DNA of 64,000 bases from Verrucomicrobiia bacterium (lineage in GTDB: Bacteria; Verrucomicrobiota; Verrucomicrobiia; Limisphaerales; UBA9464): assembly GCA_019634635.1 (NCBI GenBank), contig JAHCBB010000005.1:109474-173473 (forward strand), written 5' to 3'. A program made the translations under genes and the position numbers. This document shows positions 38,142 to 48,213 of this stretch, piece by piece. Each line of letters opens with the position of its first letter. Positions within the stretch are counted from its first letter, which is position 1. Under the pieces are notes generated by a model. It worked only from the letters and a program-made list of their open reading frames with translations, made no database searches and was not told the origin of the DNA.

Positions 38142-40031
38142 TCAGATCTCCACCTGCATGCCCAGTTCGACGACCCGGTTGGCAGGCAGTTGGAAAAAGC
38201 TGGTCGCGCTCTGGGAATTCCTGGCCATGACGGCAAACAGCATCTCCCGCCAGCGGACCATCCCGCTCTTCCTGCTGGAGATGATCGTCTCACGACTCAG
38301 GAAATACGAGGTCTCCGCCTCGCGAAGCTTTAATCCGTAGTCCGCGCATCGCCGGAGCACCTGCGGTACGTTGGGCTCCTCCATGAAGCCGAACGAGGCC
38401 CGCACCCTCCAGAACCCCTGCCCGAGCTCCTCCACGGTGATCCGGCTGGCATCGTCCACCCGCGAGGTGTCGTGAACCACGATGGTCAGGAAGATCACCC
38501 GGTCGTGAAGCACCTTGTTGTGCTTCAGGTTGTGAAGAAGGGCGATCGGCACGCCCTCCGGGTTGCCGGCCAGATAGACGCCGGTGCCCTTGACCCGCGG
38601 CACTTCACGCCGGCCGATGCCCTCCAGGAACTGCGTCGCCGGCAGGGCAGTGGTCCGGACCCGCTCCCACAACAGGCGGCGTCCGGTCCGCCACGTGGTC
38701 ATCAGCAGGAACACCATTGAGGCGACCAGAAGCGGGAACCAGCCGCCATGCATGAACTTGAGGGAATTGGCTCCAAAGAACGCCGCCTCGATCAGGAACG
38801 CCGGAATCACCACGGCCAGGGTGGTCCAAAGCTTCCAACCCCAGAGACGCCTCGCCACGAAGTAAAAAAGCACGGTGGTGATCAGCATGGTGACGGTGAC
38901 GGCGATCCCGTACGCGGCCGCCAGGTTGGATGACGATCGGAATCCAAGCACCAACGCAACGCAGGCCACCATCAGAGCCCAATTGACCTGGGGAATGAAG
39001 ATCTGGCCGCGCTCCCGCTCGCTGGTGTGCTCGATGGCCAGTCGCGGCAGGTAGCCCAGTTGCACCGCCTGCATGGTCAGTGAAAAGGCGCCGCTGATCA
39101 GGGCCTGGGACGCGATCACCGCCGCGGCCGTGGCCAGTCCGACCAACGGCAGCAGCATCCAGCGCGGAGACAGCCGGTAGAAGGGGTTGACCGAGGCATC
39201 GGCGTCCTCGAGGAGCAGCGCGCCCTGGCCGAGGTAATTGGCCAGCAACGCCGGCAGCACCATGCCGAACCACGCCAGGCGCATCGGTCGCGCGCCAAAG
39301 TGCCCCATGTCGGCATACAACGCCTCGCCTCCGGTGACCACGAGCACCACGGCACCGAGCACCTTGAATCCCAGCCATCCATTCCGCTGGAAAAACTCGA
39401 CGGCATGGAGGGGATTCACGGCACCGAACACCCCCGGGTGCATCAGAATCCCATGCACCCCCAGCGCGCCGATGGTGGCGAACCAAAGGATCATCACCGG
39501 ACCAAACACCTTGCCGATCGTCCCCGTTCCCGCGCCCTGCACCCCAAAAAGCGCCACTACGATAACGACCGCCAGCGGCACCACGAATGGCGCAAAACGC
39601 TGCGTGGCGACCTCAAGCCCCTCGACGGCCCCGAGGACCGTGATGGCCGGTGTGATCATCCCGTCGCCATAAAGCAGGGCGGCACCAAACAGGCCCAGCA
39701 GGATCATGCCCGTCGCCACCCTGCCCGGGGCGACGCCATCCCGGCGCTCGGGAAACGCCAGCGACAGCAGCGCAAGAATGCCGCCCTCGCCCTTGTTGTC
39801 GGCCCGCAGCACAAAGATGAGGTACATCACCGAGACCACCAGGATCAGCGACCAGATCACCAGGGACAGCACCCCCAGGATGTTGGCCGGCGTGGGTGCC
39901 ACGCCATGGGCGCCTCCAAAACATTCCTTGAGCGCGTAAAGCGGGCTCGTGCCGATGTCGCCGTACACCACACCGAGGGCGGCCAGGGTCAGCCCGGCAA
40001 GTCTCAGCCGGCTCGAGGGTTTGGATTCCAT
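38142..40031 (-). CDS. kup: Potassium uptake transporter Kup
   Basis: A 629-residue K+:H+ symporter of the Kup/HAK/KT family. It starts LAGLTLAALGVVYGDIGTSPLYALKE, the most conserved motif of the family, and has about 12 hydrophobic segments to residue 450 plus a soluble C-terminal domain. GDG(MITPAI)TVL and YADMGHFG are also present. Its 5' region carries a c-di-AMP riboswitch (40258-40427), so K+ uptake is expected to be shut off when the messenger is high. The 225 bases between the riboswitch and the start hold a 7-bp hairpin (40208-40234) but no U-run. Confidence 0.95.
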   Translation of the reverse strand: MESKPSSRLRLAGLTLAALGVVYGDIGTSPLYALKECFGGAHGVAPTPANILGVLSLVIWSLILVVSVMYLIFVLRADNKGEGGILALLSLAFPERRDGVAPGRVATGMILLGLFGAALLYGDGMITPAITVLGAVEGLEVATQRFAPFVVPLAVVIVVALFGVQGAGTGTIGKVFGPVMILWFATIGALGVHGILMHPGVFGAVNPLHAVEFFQRNGWLGFKVLGAVVLVVTGGEALYADMGHFGARPMRLAWFGMVLPALLANYLGQGALLLEDADASVNPFYRLSPRWMLLPLVGLATAAAVIASQALISGAFSLTMQAVQLGYLPRLAIEHTSERERGQIFIPQVNWALMVACVALVLGFRSSSNLAAAYGIAVTVTMLITTVLFYFVARRLWGWKLWTTLAVVIPAFLIEAAFFGANSLKFMHGGWFPLLVASMVFLLMTTWRTGRRLLWERVRTTALPATQFLEGIGRREVPRVKGTGVYLAGNPEGVPIALLHNLKHNKVLHDRVIFLTIVVHDTSRVDDASRITVEELGQGFWRVRASFGFMEEPNVPQVLRRCADYGLKLREAETSYFLSRETIISSRKSGMVRWREMLFAVMARNSQSATSFFQLPANRVVELGMQVEI

Positions 40032-40257
40032 GGGATCAGTCGGAAACCGGCGGGCCGCACCGCGACGGAAGCACCAAGGTGAGACCCGGACCCGGGCAAC
40101 GGGACCAGAAGCGTGCGCGGGACACAGGCTCCGGGCCTTCGCCGGAGTCGCTCCCCTGCCGGGGGACGGGCGCTGAATCTTGAAACCACCTCACCTTGCA
40201 ACGCTGCGGACGCTCTCCAACAAGGGCAGCGTCCGGCCGCGTCCGGCGGGCTCGAAC

Positions 40258-40427
40258 CACCCTTCCAAATGCCTGCGAGGTTAGCTGCCGGGCTGGAGCT
40301 TGGAAGTGCCCCCGCCGGGTGAACCCCGGATCCCTGCGGACCCGGGCCTCCACCTGCGTACGCCCCAATTCCCGCGGGATTTTCCGCGCGGGAATTTTGG
40401 TTCCCCCGTGCCCGGCGATGGAAGGTG
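40258..40427 (-). ncRNA. ydaO-yuaA class (cyclic di-AMP) riboswitch upstream of kup
   Basis: On the minus strand, about 170 nt show the conserved parts of this class in order. The P1 side CACCTTCC (40427 on) pairs with GGAAGGGTG at the 3' end (to 40258), with one bulged G. Then come CGGGGGAACC, TTGGGGCG, CAGGGATCC and CCCGGCAGCTAACCTCGCAG (near 40292). The last matches the family's most conserved strand almost exactly. c-di-AMP riboswitches of this class commonly repress potassium transporters and cell-wall genes. No intrinsic terminator with a U-run follows, so control may act by structure around the start or through Rho. Confidence 0.85.
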
Positions 40428-40603
40428 CCGGACTTCGGCTGCGCGCGAAGTACGCCACGTTTCACCGCGCACGTCAAACCGCAGAGTCGCACCGCACGAG
40501 TCGCAAGGACTCCACGCCGCAGCGGGCGACGGTCCGACAGCGTCGGAGCGTTCCCCGGTGTTCACCGCTGTTCGAGACATCGGCCCCGCGGTAGGCTCCA
40601 CCC

Positions 40604-41725
40604 ATGATTCGTCTCGGCTCCCTGGAGCTGACGTCCAACCTGTTTCTGTCGCCGCTGGCCGGATACACGAACCTGCCCTTCCGGCTGGTGGTTCGTGAAG
40701 TGGGCGGCGTGGACCTTTGCACGACTGACCTCGTCAACGCCCGGTCGCTGCTGGAACGGAACCCCAAGGCGCTGAAGCTCGTCGAATCCAACGAACGGGA
40801 CCGTCCGCTCGCCGTCCAGCTCTTCGGCGCCGTGCCGGAGGAGATGCGGGACGCGGCGCAACAGGTCGAGGCGATGGGCGCCCGGGCCGTGGACATCAAC
40901 ATGGGCTGTCCGGTGCGCAAGGTCTGCCGCGTCGGCGGCGGGTCGGCGATGATGACGGCCCTGGACCGGACGGCGGCGCTGGTGCGGGCAATGACCGGGG
41001 CCGTCGGAATCCCGGTGACCGCCAAGATGCGCCTGGGCTGGGACGAGGAAAACCAGACCGCCCCGGAACTGGTCCGAGCGCTCGAGGACGCGGGCATCGC
41101 CGCAGTGTTCATCCATGGCCGTACCCGGGAGCAGGGCTTCAGCGGGCGGGTCCATCTGCCGGGAATCCGCCGCGTGGTGCAGGCGGCGCGCCGGATCCCG
41201 GTCATCGGCAACGGGGATGTCACCACTCCGGAGGGGGCTCGCGCCATGATGGACGCCACCGGCTGCGCGGGCGTGAGCATCGGTCGCGGGGCGTTCTATG
41301 ACCCGTGGATCTTCCGCCGCACGCGCCACTTTCTCGACACGGGAGCCCTGCTTCGCGAGCCGGGATTTGAGGAACGCGTGCGCCTGATGACCCGGCACCT
41401 GGACCTGATGATCGAGGTGTTTGGGGAGCCGCACGGCTGCGTGATGTTCCGCAAGGTGGCCCCGTGGTACTCCAAGCGGTTCGGACCGGCCTCGGGCTTC
41501 AACAAGCGGGTGGTTCACCTGCGGACCCGCACCGAGTTTGACGCCATCCTCAACGAATACCGCCGATGGCGGGAGTCCTTCTGCGATGAGGCTGGCGAAC
41601 TGCTTCCGCGCCACCGCCCGGCGCCGATGGTGCCGAGCTTCCTGGACGGCGAACGCGGCGGGGAACCCGCCAGCGCCCGGCGCACGGAAATCCCCGTCCC
41701 AAAGGGTCCGGTCGAGGTTTGGTGA
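40604..41725 (+). CDS. dus: tRNA-dihydrouridine synthase
   Basis: A 373-residue FMN enzyme that reduces uridine in tRNA D-loops. It begins LFLSPLAGYTNLPFRLVVRE and has VDINMGCPVRKVC with the catalytic Cys (near 105) and GNGDVTTPEGA and GVSIGRGAFYDPWIF, the phosphate-binding loops. It resembles DusB/Nifr3 more than DusA. The C-terminal 35 residues are an extra tail. A 12-bp GC hairpin without U-run (41728-41754) directly follows and may end the transcript. Confidence 0.93.
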   Translation: MIRLGSLELTSNLFLSPLAGYTNLPFRLVVREVGGVDLCTTDLVNARSLLERNPKALKLVESNERDRPLAVQLFGAVPEEMRDAAQQVEAMGARAVDINMGCPVRKVCRVGGGSAMMTALDRTAALVRAMTGAVGIPVTAKMRLGWDEENQTAPELVRALEDAGIAAVFIHGRTREQGFSGRVHLPGIRRVVQAARRIPVIGNGDVTTPEGARAMMDATGCAGVSIGRGAFYDPWIFRRTRHFLDTGALLREPGFEERVRLMTRHLDLMIEVFGEPHGCVMFRKVAPWYSKRFGPASGFNKRVVHLRTRTEFDAILNEYRRWRESFCDEAGELLPRHRPAPMVPSFLDGERGGEPASARRTEIPVPKGPVEVW

Positions 41726-41727
41726 CC

Positions 41728-41754
41728 GGAGGCCCGGGCCGACGCCCGGCCTCC
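41728..41754 (+). terminator. GC-rich hairpin after dus
   Basis: An 11-bp near-perfect stem with one bulged C and a CGAC loop lies immediately after the dus stop. No T-run follows, so it is weak evidence for a terminator and may instead be an RNA-stabilising structure. Confidence 0.35.
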
Positions 41755-41858
41755 GCAACCGACCGCGCCGCCCGTGGGAAATGTTGCACAATGCGGCCTT
41801 GCCAAACCGGGTTCGGGGGACTTCCCTAGGAACGGTTTCAAACCTTCTCGTTATTCCC

Positions 41859-42182
41859 ATGAAATCTCTCTCAAAGATCGTTGTTGTCGCGGCCATCGCC
41901 GCCGCCGCTGTTGCTGTCCGTGCCGATGAAGGCAAAGAGGTCAAGCTGACCGGCGAGGGCATGTGCGCAAAGTGCGAACTCAAGTCGGCCGACTCCTGCC
42001 AGAACGTGGTGCAGGTCAAGGACGGCGACAAGAAGACCACCTATTATCTCACCGGCGACGTGAGCAAGGCGTTCCACAAGAACCTCTGCTCCACGACGGC
42101 CAAGGTGAATGTCGAAGGCACCTGCACCAAGGACGGCGACAAGCTCGTCGTCGCGGTCACGAAGATCGAGGCCGTCAAGTAA
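41859..42182 (+). CDS. Small exported Cys-containing protein (DUF6370-like)
   Basis: 107 residues. A signal peptide ends near VAVRADEG. The mature part has TGEGMCAKCELKSADSC, then TYYLTGDVSKAFHKNLC and VEGTCTKDGDK, giving five Cys including one CxxC. The CAKC-DSCQ pattern matches what I recall as DUF6370, a small periplasmic family with no known role; a metal-binding or redox function is possible. It is followed by a good terminator and has its own upstream region, so it is probably monocistronic. Confidence 0.78.
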   Translation: MKSLSKIVVVAAIAAAAVAVRADEGKEVKLTGEGMCAKCELKSADSCQNVVQVKDGDKKTTYYLTGDVSKAFHKNLCSTTAKVNVEGTCTKDGDKLVVAVTKIEAVK

Positions 42183-42205
42183 GGCCGCCCGCCCCCGAAA
42201 TCACA

Positions 42206-42240
42206 CCCGCCGCGGGACATCCGCCGGCGGGTTTTTCTTT
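42206..42240 (+). terminator. Intrinsic terminator after the Cys-rich protein gene
   Basis: CCCGCCG (42206-42212) pairs with CGGCGGG (42225-42231), and TTTTTCTTTT follows. It ends transcription 24 bases after the stop codon. Confidence 0.8.
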
Positions 42241-42292
42241 TCCGGGGCCGTTCAGGGAAGCCGCGGACCGGGGCTCGCGGATGGTCCAGACG

Positions 42293-44089
42293 TCAGTGGT
42301 ACTCCTGGATGGTCTTGACCGAATAGCCGTTCTCCCGGAGAGCGGCGATCGCCATCACTGCGGCGCGTGCACCGCTCAGGGTGGTGATGATCGGCGTGCC
42401 CGTCATGACCGCCGTGGTCCGGATGCGCACCTCATCCGACCTCGGGGCCGAGCCGCTGGGGGTGTTGATCACCAGGTGGAGCTCCTTGTTCTTGAGAAGG
42501 TCCACGGCGGTGGGCCGCCCCTCATTGAGCTTGAAGATCCGCTGCACCTTCAGGCCGGCCTGCTCGAGCACGGTCGCGGTGCCCCCGGTGGCGACCAGTT
42601 CGAAACCCAAATCCGCGAGATCCGTGGCGATGGCGGCCACCCGGGGCTTGTGGGAGTCCCCCACGCTGATGAACACCCGCCCCGACAACGGCAGCGGCGA
42701 ACCGGCGGCCATCTGGGCCTTGGCATAGGCAATGCCCAGGCTCGCATCGAGGCCCATCACTTCCCCGGTGGACCGCATCTCCGGGGACAGGATGATGTCC
42801 TGCCCCTGGAACTTGTTGAACGGGAACACCGACTCCTTGACCGCCCAGTAGTGCAGCGGGACCTCTTCGGTGAAGCCCAGATCGCGGAGCGTCCGGCCCG
42901 CCATGACCTTGGCCGCCAGCTTGGCCAGGGGATGCCCGATGGCCTTGGATACGAAGGGCACGGTCCGTGAGGCCCGCGGATTCACCTCGAGCACGTACAC
43001 CACGTCGTCCTTCACCGCATACTGCACGTTCATCAACCCGGCGACCTTCAGCGCCCGCGCCATGGCGTGGGTGTGGCTGCGGATGGTGTCCACGACCGCC
43101 GGCGACAACGTGTGCGGCGGGAGCACCATGGCGGCATCGCCGGAATGCACCCCCGCGAACTCGATGTGCTCAAGCATCCCGCCAATGACCACCGTGCCCT
43201 TCGACGGATCCTCGAACAATCCCACGTCGGCAATGCAGTCCACGTCCACCTCGGTGGCGTCCTCCAGGAACTTGTCCACCAGCACCGGGCGCTCCGGAGA
43301 CGCCTCGACGGCGACCCGCATGTAGTGCTGCAGTTCGTGGTCGGCATAGACGATCTGCATGGCGCGACCGCCGAGGACGAACGAAGGACGCACCAGGACC
43401 GGGTAGCCGAGGGTCCGGGCGATGGCCAGGGCCTCCGCCTCGCTCGTCGCCAGCCCGTTGCGCGGCTGGGGAATGCCGAGCCGGTCCAGCAGGGCGGCAA
43501 ACAGCTTCCGGTCCTCCGCGATTTCGATGCTTTCCGGGGACGTTCCGATGATGCGCACCCCGTTCTTTTGCAGTCCGAGCGCCAGATTGAGCGGTGTCTG
43601 GCCTCCAAATTGCGCAATCGCCCCCCAGCATCGCTCCCGCTCGTAGATGTGCAGCACGTCCTCCAGGGTGAGCGGCTCGAAGAACAACTTGTCCGAGGTG
43701 TCGTAGTCCGTGGAGACCGTCTCGGGATTGGAGTTCACCATCAGCGTCTCGAACCCGTCCTCCTTCAGCGCGAAGGCGGCGTGGACGCAGCAGTAGTCGA
43801 ATTCAATCCCCTGTCCGATCCGGTTGGGACCGCCCCCGAGAATCATGATCTTCCGGCGGTCGGAGGCTTCCACCTCATCATCGCCCCGGTCGTAGGTGGA
43901 GTAGTAGTACGGCGTGTAGGCCTCAAACTCGGCGGCGCACGTATCCACCAGCCGGTAGCTGGGCACCAGCCCCAGGCGATGCCGCTCGGCCCGGACCGCA
44001 TCCTCCGTGGACGAAGTCAGGTGGGCGATCTGGCGGTCCGAAAACCCGAGCGACTTGGCCCGGGATAGCAGTTCAGCGGATGGCGGCAT
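42293..44089 (-). CDS. carB: Carbamoyl phosphate synthase large subunit, C-terminal half (split carB)
   Basis: A 598-residue protein that corresponds to roughly residues 410-1070 of usual CarB. After an oligomerisation-domain piece (AKSLGFSDRQIAHLT) come the second ATP-grasp carbamate-kinase half (MILGGGPNRIGQGIEFDYCC, IAQFGGQTPLNLA, EVNPRASRTVPFVSKA) and the C-terminal MGS-like allosteric domain (SVGDSHKPRVAAIATDL, LVATGGTATVL, NTPSG). The bicarbonate-phosphorylating N-terminal half is absent: the 144 bases upstream hold no gene, and the next gene is unrelated. Split large subunits are known in some thermophiles and archaea. It should work with a separately encoded N-terminal half and CarA. 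The start at 44089 is by family fit; GTG at 44143 is less likely. Confidence 0.9.
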   Translation of the reverse strand: MPPSAELLSRAKSLGFSDRQIAHLTSSTEDAVRAERHRLGLVPSYRLVDTCAAEFEAYTPYYYSTYDRGDDEVEASDRRKIMILGGGPNRIGQGIEFDYCCVHAAFALKEDGFETLMVNSNPETVSTDYDTSDKLFFEPLTLEDVLHIYERERCWGAIAQFGGQTPLNLALGLQKNGVRIIGTSPESIEIAEDRKLFAALLDRLGIPQPRNGLATSEAEALAIARTLGYPVLVRPSFVLGGRAMQIVYADHELQHYMRVAVEASPERPVLVDKFLEDATEVDVDCIADVGLFEDPSKGTVVIGGMLEHIEFAGVHSGDAAMVLPPHTLSPAVVDTIRSHTHAMARALKVAGLMNVQYAVKDDVVYVLEVNPRASRTVPFVSKAIGHPLAKLAAKVMAGRTLRDLGFTEEVPLHYWAVKESVFPFNKFQGQDIILSPEMRSTGEVMGLDASLGIAYAKAQMAAGSPLPLSGRVFISVGDSHKPRVAAIATDLADLGFELVATGGTATVLEQAGLKVQRIFKLNEGRPTAVDLLKNKELHLVINTPSGSAPRSDEVRIRTTAVMTGTPIITTLSGARAAVMAIAALRENGYSVKTIQEYH

Positions 44090-44233
44090 CTGGCAGCGAC
44101 GACCCGGGCAGATAGCCAGAGGGGGGCTCCCCTGTCGAGGCACGAGTGATCTCCGGCAGGTGCTACGGGTGCCTTACGGCCAAATCCGGGGCACGCAACC
44201 CGGGCGGGGGCCGTCCGCTCCGTATTCGTTGCC

Positions 44234-45043
44234 TCAGAAGTGGACCACCTCGCCGTCCCGGCCCAGGCTGAAGGGCACCGGATTCAAGAGCTCCTGGAGC
44301 CTGCGCTCGGTCACCCCGGGGGCCTCCAGGTGATCCCGGGCCACATGCACAAAGACCACCCGTCCAGGCGGTGCAGCCCGCAAGGCGGCGCACAGAGGTT
44401 CCAGTTCCACGTGTGACAGCTCGCAGATCAACAGTTCGGGACGCGCCACCAGCAGCGGTTGGAGATCCGCGACGTCCCCGATGTCGGCGGTATGCGAAAC
44501 CCGGAAACCCGGTCCCGAAAGCACGAAGCTGAAGGCCTCAAAGGCGGTGGCCGGATGACGCCCTTCCAGGCTACGCCGCAGCGACTCCAGGTGGCTGGTG
44601 GGATGGGCGGTGACGGTGACCTCACCAATCGGAACCGCCTGCCCCCCGGTCAGGGGACGCCACTCAATGACGAAGCCGATCAATTCGGGTGGCAGCACCA
44701 CGGCCTCCAGCCATGCGGCCAGGGCGGCGAGGGCACGCGGGGCGGCATACACGGGGAGCGGACGCCGCCGCTGTTGCAGCCAGAGCGACTGCACGAACAT
44801 GGAGAAGCCCCCCACATGGTCGCTGTGCATGTGGGACAGGAATACGGCATCCACCGCTTCATAGGCGATGCCCGCCGCCTTGAAGGCGGTGCTCATGCCG
44901 TCCCCGCAGTCCACCAGGATGGTGGTGTTGCCACAGCGATAGAGGAACGAGGCGTGGCGCCGGTCTCCGGACGGCCATCCCTCGCCGACCCCGAAGCAGG
45001 TCACCGAGCGGCGGACACCTGCGGTTGCGGACGAGGACGACAT
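44234..45043 (-). CDS. Metallo-beta-lactamase-fold hydrolase, RNase Z-like
   Basis: 269 residues with the zinc signature HMHSDH (71-76), preceded by DCGDGMSTAFKAAG and followed by HPTSH (about 165-169), HTADIGD (near 205) and a late VHVARDH. The overall pattern is that of the RNase Z/ElaC branch, but without the long exosite arm, so it may be a general MBL hydrolase rather than a tRNA 3'-processing enzyme. I used the ATG at 45043; ATGs further upstream would add up to 27 non-family residues. It lies after the ppdK terminator and 144 bases from carB. Confidence 0.82.
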   Translation of the reverse strand: MSSSSATAGVRRSVTCFGVGEGWPSGDRRHASFLYRCGNTTILVDCGDGMSTAFKAAGIAYEAVDAVFLSHMHSDHVGGFSMFVQSLWLQQRRRPLPVYAAPRALAALAAWLEAVVLPPELIGFVIEWRPLTGGQAVPIGEVTVTAHPTSHLESLRRSLEGRHPATAFEAFSFVLSGPGFRVSHTADIGDVADLQPLLVARPELLICELSHVELEPLCAALRAAPPGRVVFVHVARDHLEAPGVTERRLQELLNPVPFSLGRDGEVVHF

Positions 45044-45126
45044 CAGCGGGTGGCGAGGTTGTAGGCTGGTGTTCCCCCGCGAGGCAAGCCGCATGAACCG
45101 GAGAATCGGGAATCCCGGTCCCATGA

Positions 45127-45161
45127 CAAGAAAATGGCCGCCCCGGTGGTCCGGGGCGGCC
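45127..45161 (-). terminator. Intrinsic terminator after ppdK
   Basis: A perfect 11-bp stem (45136-45146 with 45151-45161) with a four-base loop is followed on the minus strand by AUUUUCUU. It separates ppdK from the MBL gene. Confidence 0.8.
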
Positions 45162-45212
45162 GATGCAAACAGAATACCGCCGGCAGTGCGCCGGGGCGCG
45201 GCCGGCGGGCGG

Positions 45213-47963
45213 CTACTTCTTCTTCTTCTTCGCGGGCTTCGACGCGGCCCGCTTTTCCTCGATCGCGGCCTGGGCGGCAGCGAGGCGGGCGACCGGCACC
45301 CGGTAGGGGCTGCACGAGACGTAGGTCAGGCCGACACGATGGCAGAACTTCACCGACTCGGGATCGCCGCCGTGCTCGCCGCAAATGCCCAGCTTCATTC
45401 CCGGACGCGAGGCCCGACCCTTCTCCGCCGCGATCCGCACCAGTTGCCCGACACCCGTCTGGTCAATCGAGGCGAAGGGATTCTTCTTCACGATCTCGTT
45501 CTCGGTGTAGGCGCCAAGGAACGAACCCGAATCATCGCGGGACATGCCAAGGCAGGTCTGCGTCAGGTCATTCGTGCCGAAGCTGAAGAATTCGGCGGTC
45601 TGGGCGATCTCGTCGGCCGTCAACGCGCCGCGGGGGATCTCGATCATGGTGCCGACGGTGTAGGCAATGCGGACCTTCCGTTCCTTCTGAACCAGGGCCG
45701 CCACCTCGTGAACAATGGCCACCTGGAGGTCGAGCTCCTTCTTGAAGCCCACCAGCGGAATCATGATCTCGGGTTTCGCCTTGAAACCCTTCTTGTTGGC
45801 CTCGGCGGCCGCCTCAAGCACGGCGCGGGCCTGCATCCGGGTGATCTCCGGATATTTGATGCCGAGACGGCAGCCGCGAAACCCGAGCATCGGGTTGAAC
45901 TCATGCAGTTCATGCACGCGGGCCATGATTTTCTCCACGGGAACGCCGAGCTTCCGTGAGAGATCCATCTGCTGTTCCTTGCTGTGGGGCAGGAACTCGT
46001 GCAGCGGCGGATCCAGAAACCGGATGGTCGCCGGAAATCCCCCCAGGGCCTTGAAGATGCCAAGGAAATCCTCGCGCTGGTAGGGCAGCAGCTTGGCCAG
46101 CGCCGCCTCGCGGGCTTCCAGGGTCTCCGCGAGGATCATCTCCCGCATCGCATCAATGCGGTCGCCCTCGAAGAACATGTGCTCCGTGCGCGTGAGCCCG
46201 ATGCCCTCGGCACCGAACGCGATCGCCTGGGCGGTCTGCTCCGGCGTGTCGGCATTGGTCCGCACCGACAGGCGCGTGGCCTTCTTGCACCAGCCCATGA
46301 GCTGCACGTAATTGCGGTACTTTTCCGTCTTCTGCGCCCGTTGGTCGTTGTTCAACAGGCCGGTGATGATCTCCGACGGGGCGGTCTTGATCTGGCCCGC
46401 ATACACCAGGCCGGACGTGCCATCAATGGACAGGAAATCCCCCTCCTTGAAGGTCTTGCCGTCAATCACGGCCGTCTTGGCATCGTAATCAATCTGCACC
46501 GCGGCAGCACCGCAAACACACACCTTGCCCATCTGACGGGCGACGAGGGCCGCATGGGACGACACACCCCCGCGGGCGGTGAGGATCCCCTCGGCTGCAA
46601 TCATCCCGCGCAAGTCCTCGGGCGAGGTTTCCACGCGGACCAGCAGCACCGTCTCGCCCTTCTCGGAGGCCTGCACGGCACGGTCGGCGTTGAAGTACAC
46701 GCGTCCGGTGGCCGCTCCGGGACCGGCAGGGAGGCCCGTGGCAATGACCCGCGCCTTCTTCACCTCGGAGGGATCGAAAATCGGGGCCAGCAACTGTTCA
46801 AGCTGGTCGGCGGGGTTGCGCAGGACGGCGGTCTCCCAGTCAATCAGCTTCTCCTGGACCATGTCCGCGGCGAACTTCAGCGCCGCGGCCGCCGTGCGCT
46901 TTCCGTTGCGCGTCTGCAGCATGAACAGCCGCCCTTCCTGGATGGTGAATTCAATGTCCTGCACATCCCGGAAATGCTTCTCCAGGGTCTTCCGGACGTT
47001 GAGCAGCTCCGCATAGCTCTTCGGCATCACGTCCTTGAGCTTCAGCACCGGCTCGGGGGTCCGGACGCCCGCGACGACATCCTCGCCCTGCGCGTTGACC
47101 AGGAATTCGCCGTAGAATTCGTTGGTGCCGTTCGCCGGGTTGCGGGTGAAGGCCACGCCGGAGCCCGAGGTGTCACCGGTGTTGCCAAACACCATGGCCT
47201 GCACATTCACCGCCGTGCCCCATTCCGACGGGATGTTGTATTTGCGGCGGTACACAATCGCGCGGTCGTTCATCCAGGAGCCGAACACGGCCCCGGCCGC
47301 GCCCCGCAGCTGGTCCCACGGATCGTTGGGAAACACGCGGCCCGTTCGCTCCTTCACCAGCGCCTTGAAGCGCCTCACCAGCTCCTGCTGATCCTCCGGG
47401 GTGAGCTTCGAATCCTCGACCTCGGCGTGATACTTCTCATGCTTGTACGCATGGATCACGGTCTCGAACGGCTCGTGATCCTCCCCCTCGCGCTTCTGGA
47501 CGCCCAGCACCACATCGCCGTACATCTGGATGAAGCGCCGGTAGCAATCCCAGGCAAACCGGGAATTCTGGGTGGCCGCCTCCAGGGCCAGCACCGTCTG
47601 ATCGTTCAGACCCAGGTTCAGGATGGTGTCCATCATTCCCGGCATGGAGTCGCGGGCGCCGGAGCGCACGGCCACCAGCAGCGGCATGCCGGAAGTGGCA
47701 CCAAACTTCGTGCCCATGATCCGCTCCATGTTGGCAACACCGGCCTCCATCTGGGACTGCAGCTCCCTGGGGTACGTCCGTTTGTGCGCGTAGTAGTAGG
47801 TGCACACCTCGGTGGTGATCGTGAATCCGGGCGGCACGGGGAGCCCGATGCGGGTCATTTCGGCGAGGTTGGCGCCCTTGCCGCCAAGGAGGGCCTTCAT
47901 GGACCCGTCCCCGTCAGCCTTCTTGTGTCCCCAAGTGTAAACGTATTTCGGAGCTTTTGGCAT
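45213..47963 (-). CDS. ppdK: Pyruvate, phosphate dikinase
   Basis: A 916-residue enzyme interconverting pyruvate + ATP + Pi with PEP + AMP + PPi. Domains in order: the ATP-grasp half ([20 protein letters not shown] at 26-45), the phosphohistidine domain with [16 protein letters not shown] (catalytic His at about 460) and the PEP/pyruvate barrel with [16 protein letters not shown] and [10 protein letters not shown] near the end. The length is standard, with an extra lysine-rich tail (AKKKKK). It is transcribed away from the HARE-HTH gene, with about 250 bases between, and has its own terminator. It allows gluconeogenesis or PPi-based glycolysis. Confidence 0.96.
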   Translation of the reverse strand: MPKAPKYVYTWGHKKADGDGSMKALLGGKGANLAEMTRIGLPVPPGFTITTEVCTYYYAHKRTYPRELQSQMEAGVANMERIMGTKFGATSGMPLLVAVRSGARDSMPGMMDTILNLGLNDQTVLALEAATQNSRFAWDCYRRFIQMYGDVVLGVQKREGEDHEPFETVIHAYKHEKYHAEVEDSKLTPEDQQELVRRFKALVKERTGRVFPNDPWDQLRGAAGAVFGSWMNDRAIVYRRKYNIPSEWGTAVNVQAMVFGNTGDTSGSGVAFTRNPANGTNEFYGEFLVNAQGEDVVAGVRTPEPVLKLKDVMPKSYAELLNVRKTLEKHFRDVQDIEFTIQEGRLFMLQTRNGKRTAAAALKFAADMVQEKLIDWETAVLRNPADQLEQLLAPIFDPSEVKKARVIATGLPAGPGAATGRVYFNADRAVQASEKGETVLLVRVETSPEDLRGMIAAEGILTARGGVSSHAALVARQMGKVCVCGAAAVQIDYDAKTAVIDGKTFKEGDFLSIDGTSGLVYAGQIKTAPSEIITGLLNNDQRAQKTEKYRNYVQLMGWCKKATRLSVRTNADTPEQTAQAIAFGAEGIGLTRTEHMFFEGDRIDAMREMILAETLEAREAALAKLLPYQREDFLGIFKALGGFPATIRFLDPPLHEFLPHSKEQQMDLSRKLGVPVEKIMARVHELHEFNPMLGFRGCRLGIKYPEITRMQARAVLEAAAEANKKGFKAKPEIMIPLVGFKKELDLQVAIVHEVAALVQKERKVRIAYTVGTMIEIPRGALTADEIAQTAEFFSFGTNDLTQTCLGMSRDDSGSFLGAYTENEIVKKNPFASIDQTGVGQLVRIAAEKGRASRPGMKLGICGEHGGDPESVKFCHRVGLTYVSCSPYRVPVARLAAAQAAIEEKRAASKPAKKKKK

Positions 47964-48213
47964 GTGTGATGGCGTGTTGCAGAATGCGTGTTGCGTCGTC
48001 GGGCGGGAAACCCGCCAAAAAACGGAAGTCGGACGCTATCAGGGTCAGCCCCACCGTCAATCGGTAGAAAATCCCGGGGCTCACCGGGGGGGCATCCGGC
48101 GCCGCGACCTCCGGTCCGCCGCCGCGTCCAGAGGGCCGCGGTCCCGGCGTATCAGGCATTCGAAAAATAAGTCATTGAAATAACGTTCCCACTTTGTAAC
48201 CTGAGGCCCTTAC

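Noticed and set aside
45984..47969. 661-codon open frame on the plus strand
   Set aside because: It is antisense to ppdK, which has complete motifs; the shadow protein has none.
48175..48202. TTGAAA/TAACCT promoter-like pair before the HARE-HTH gene
   Set aside because: Transcription would start after the ribosome-binding site, leaving only five bases before the ATG, so it is probably chance.
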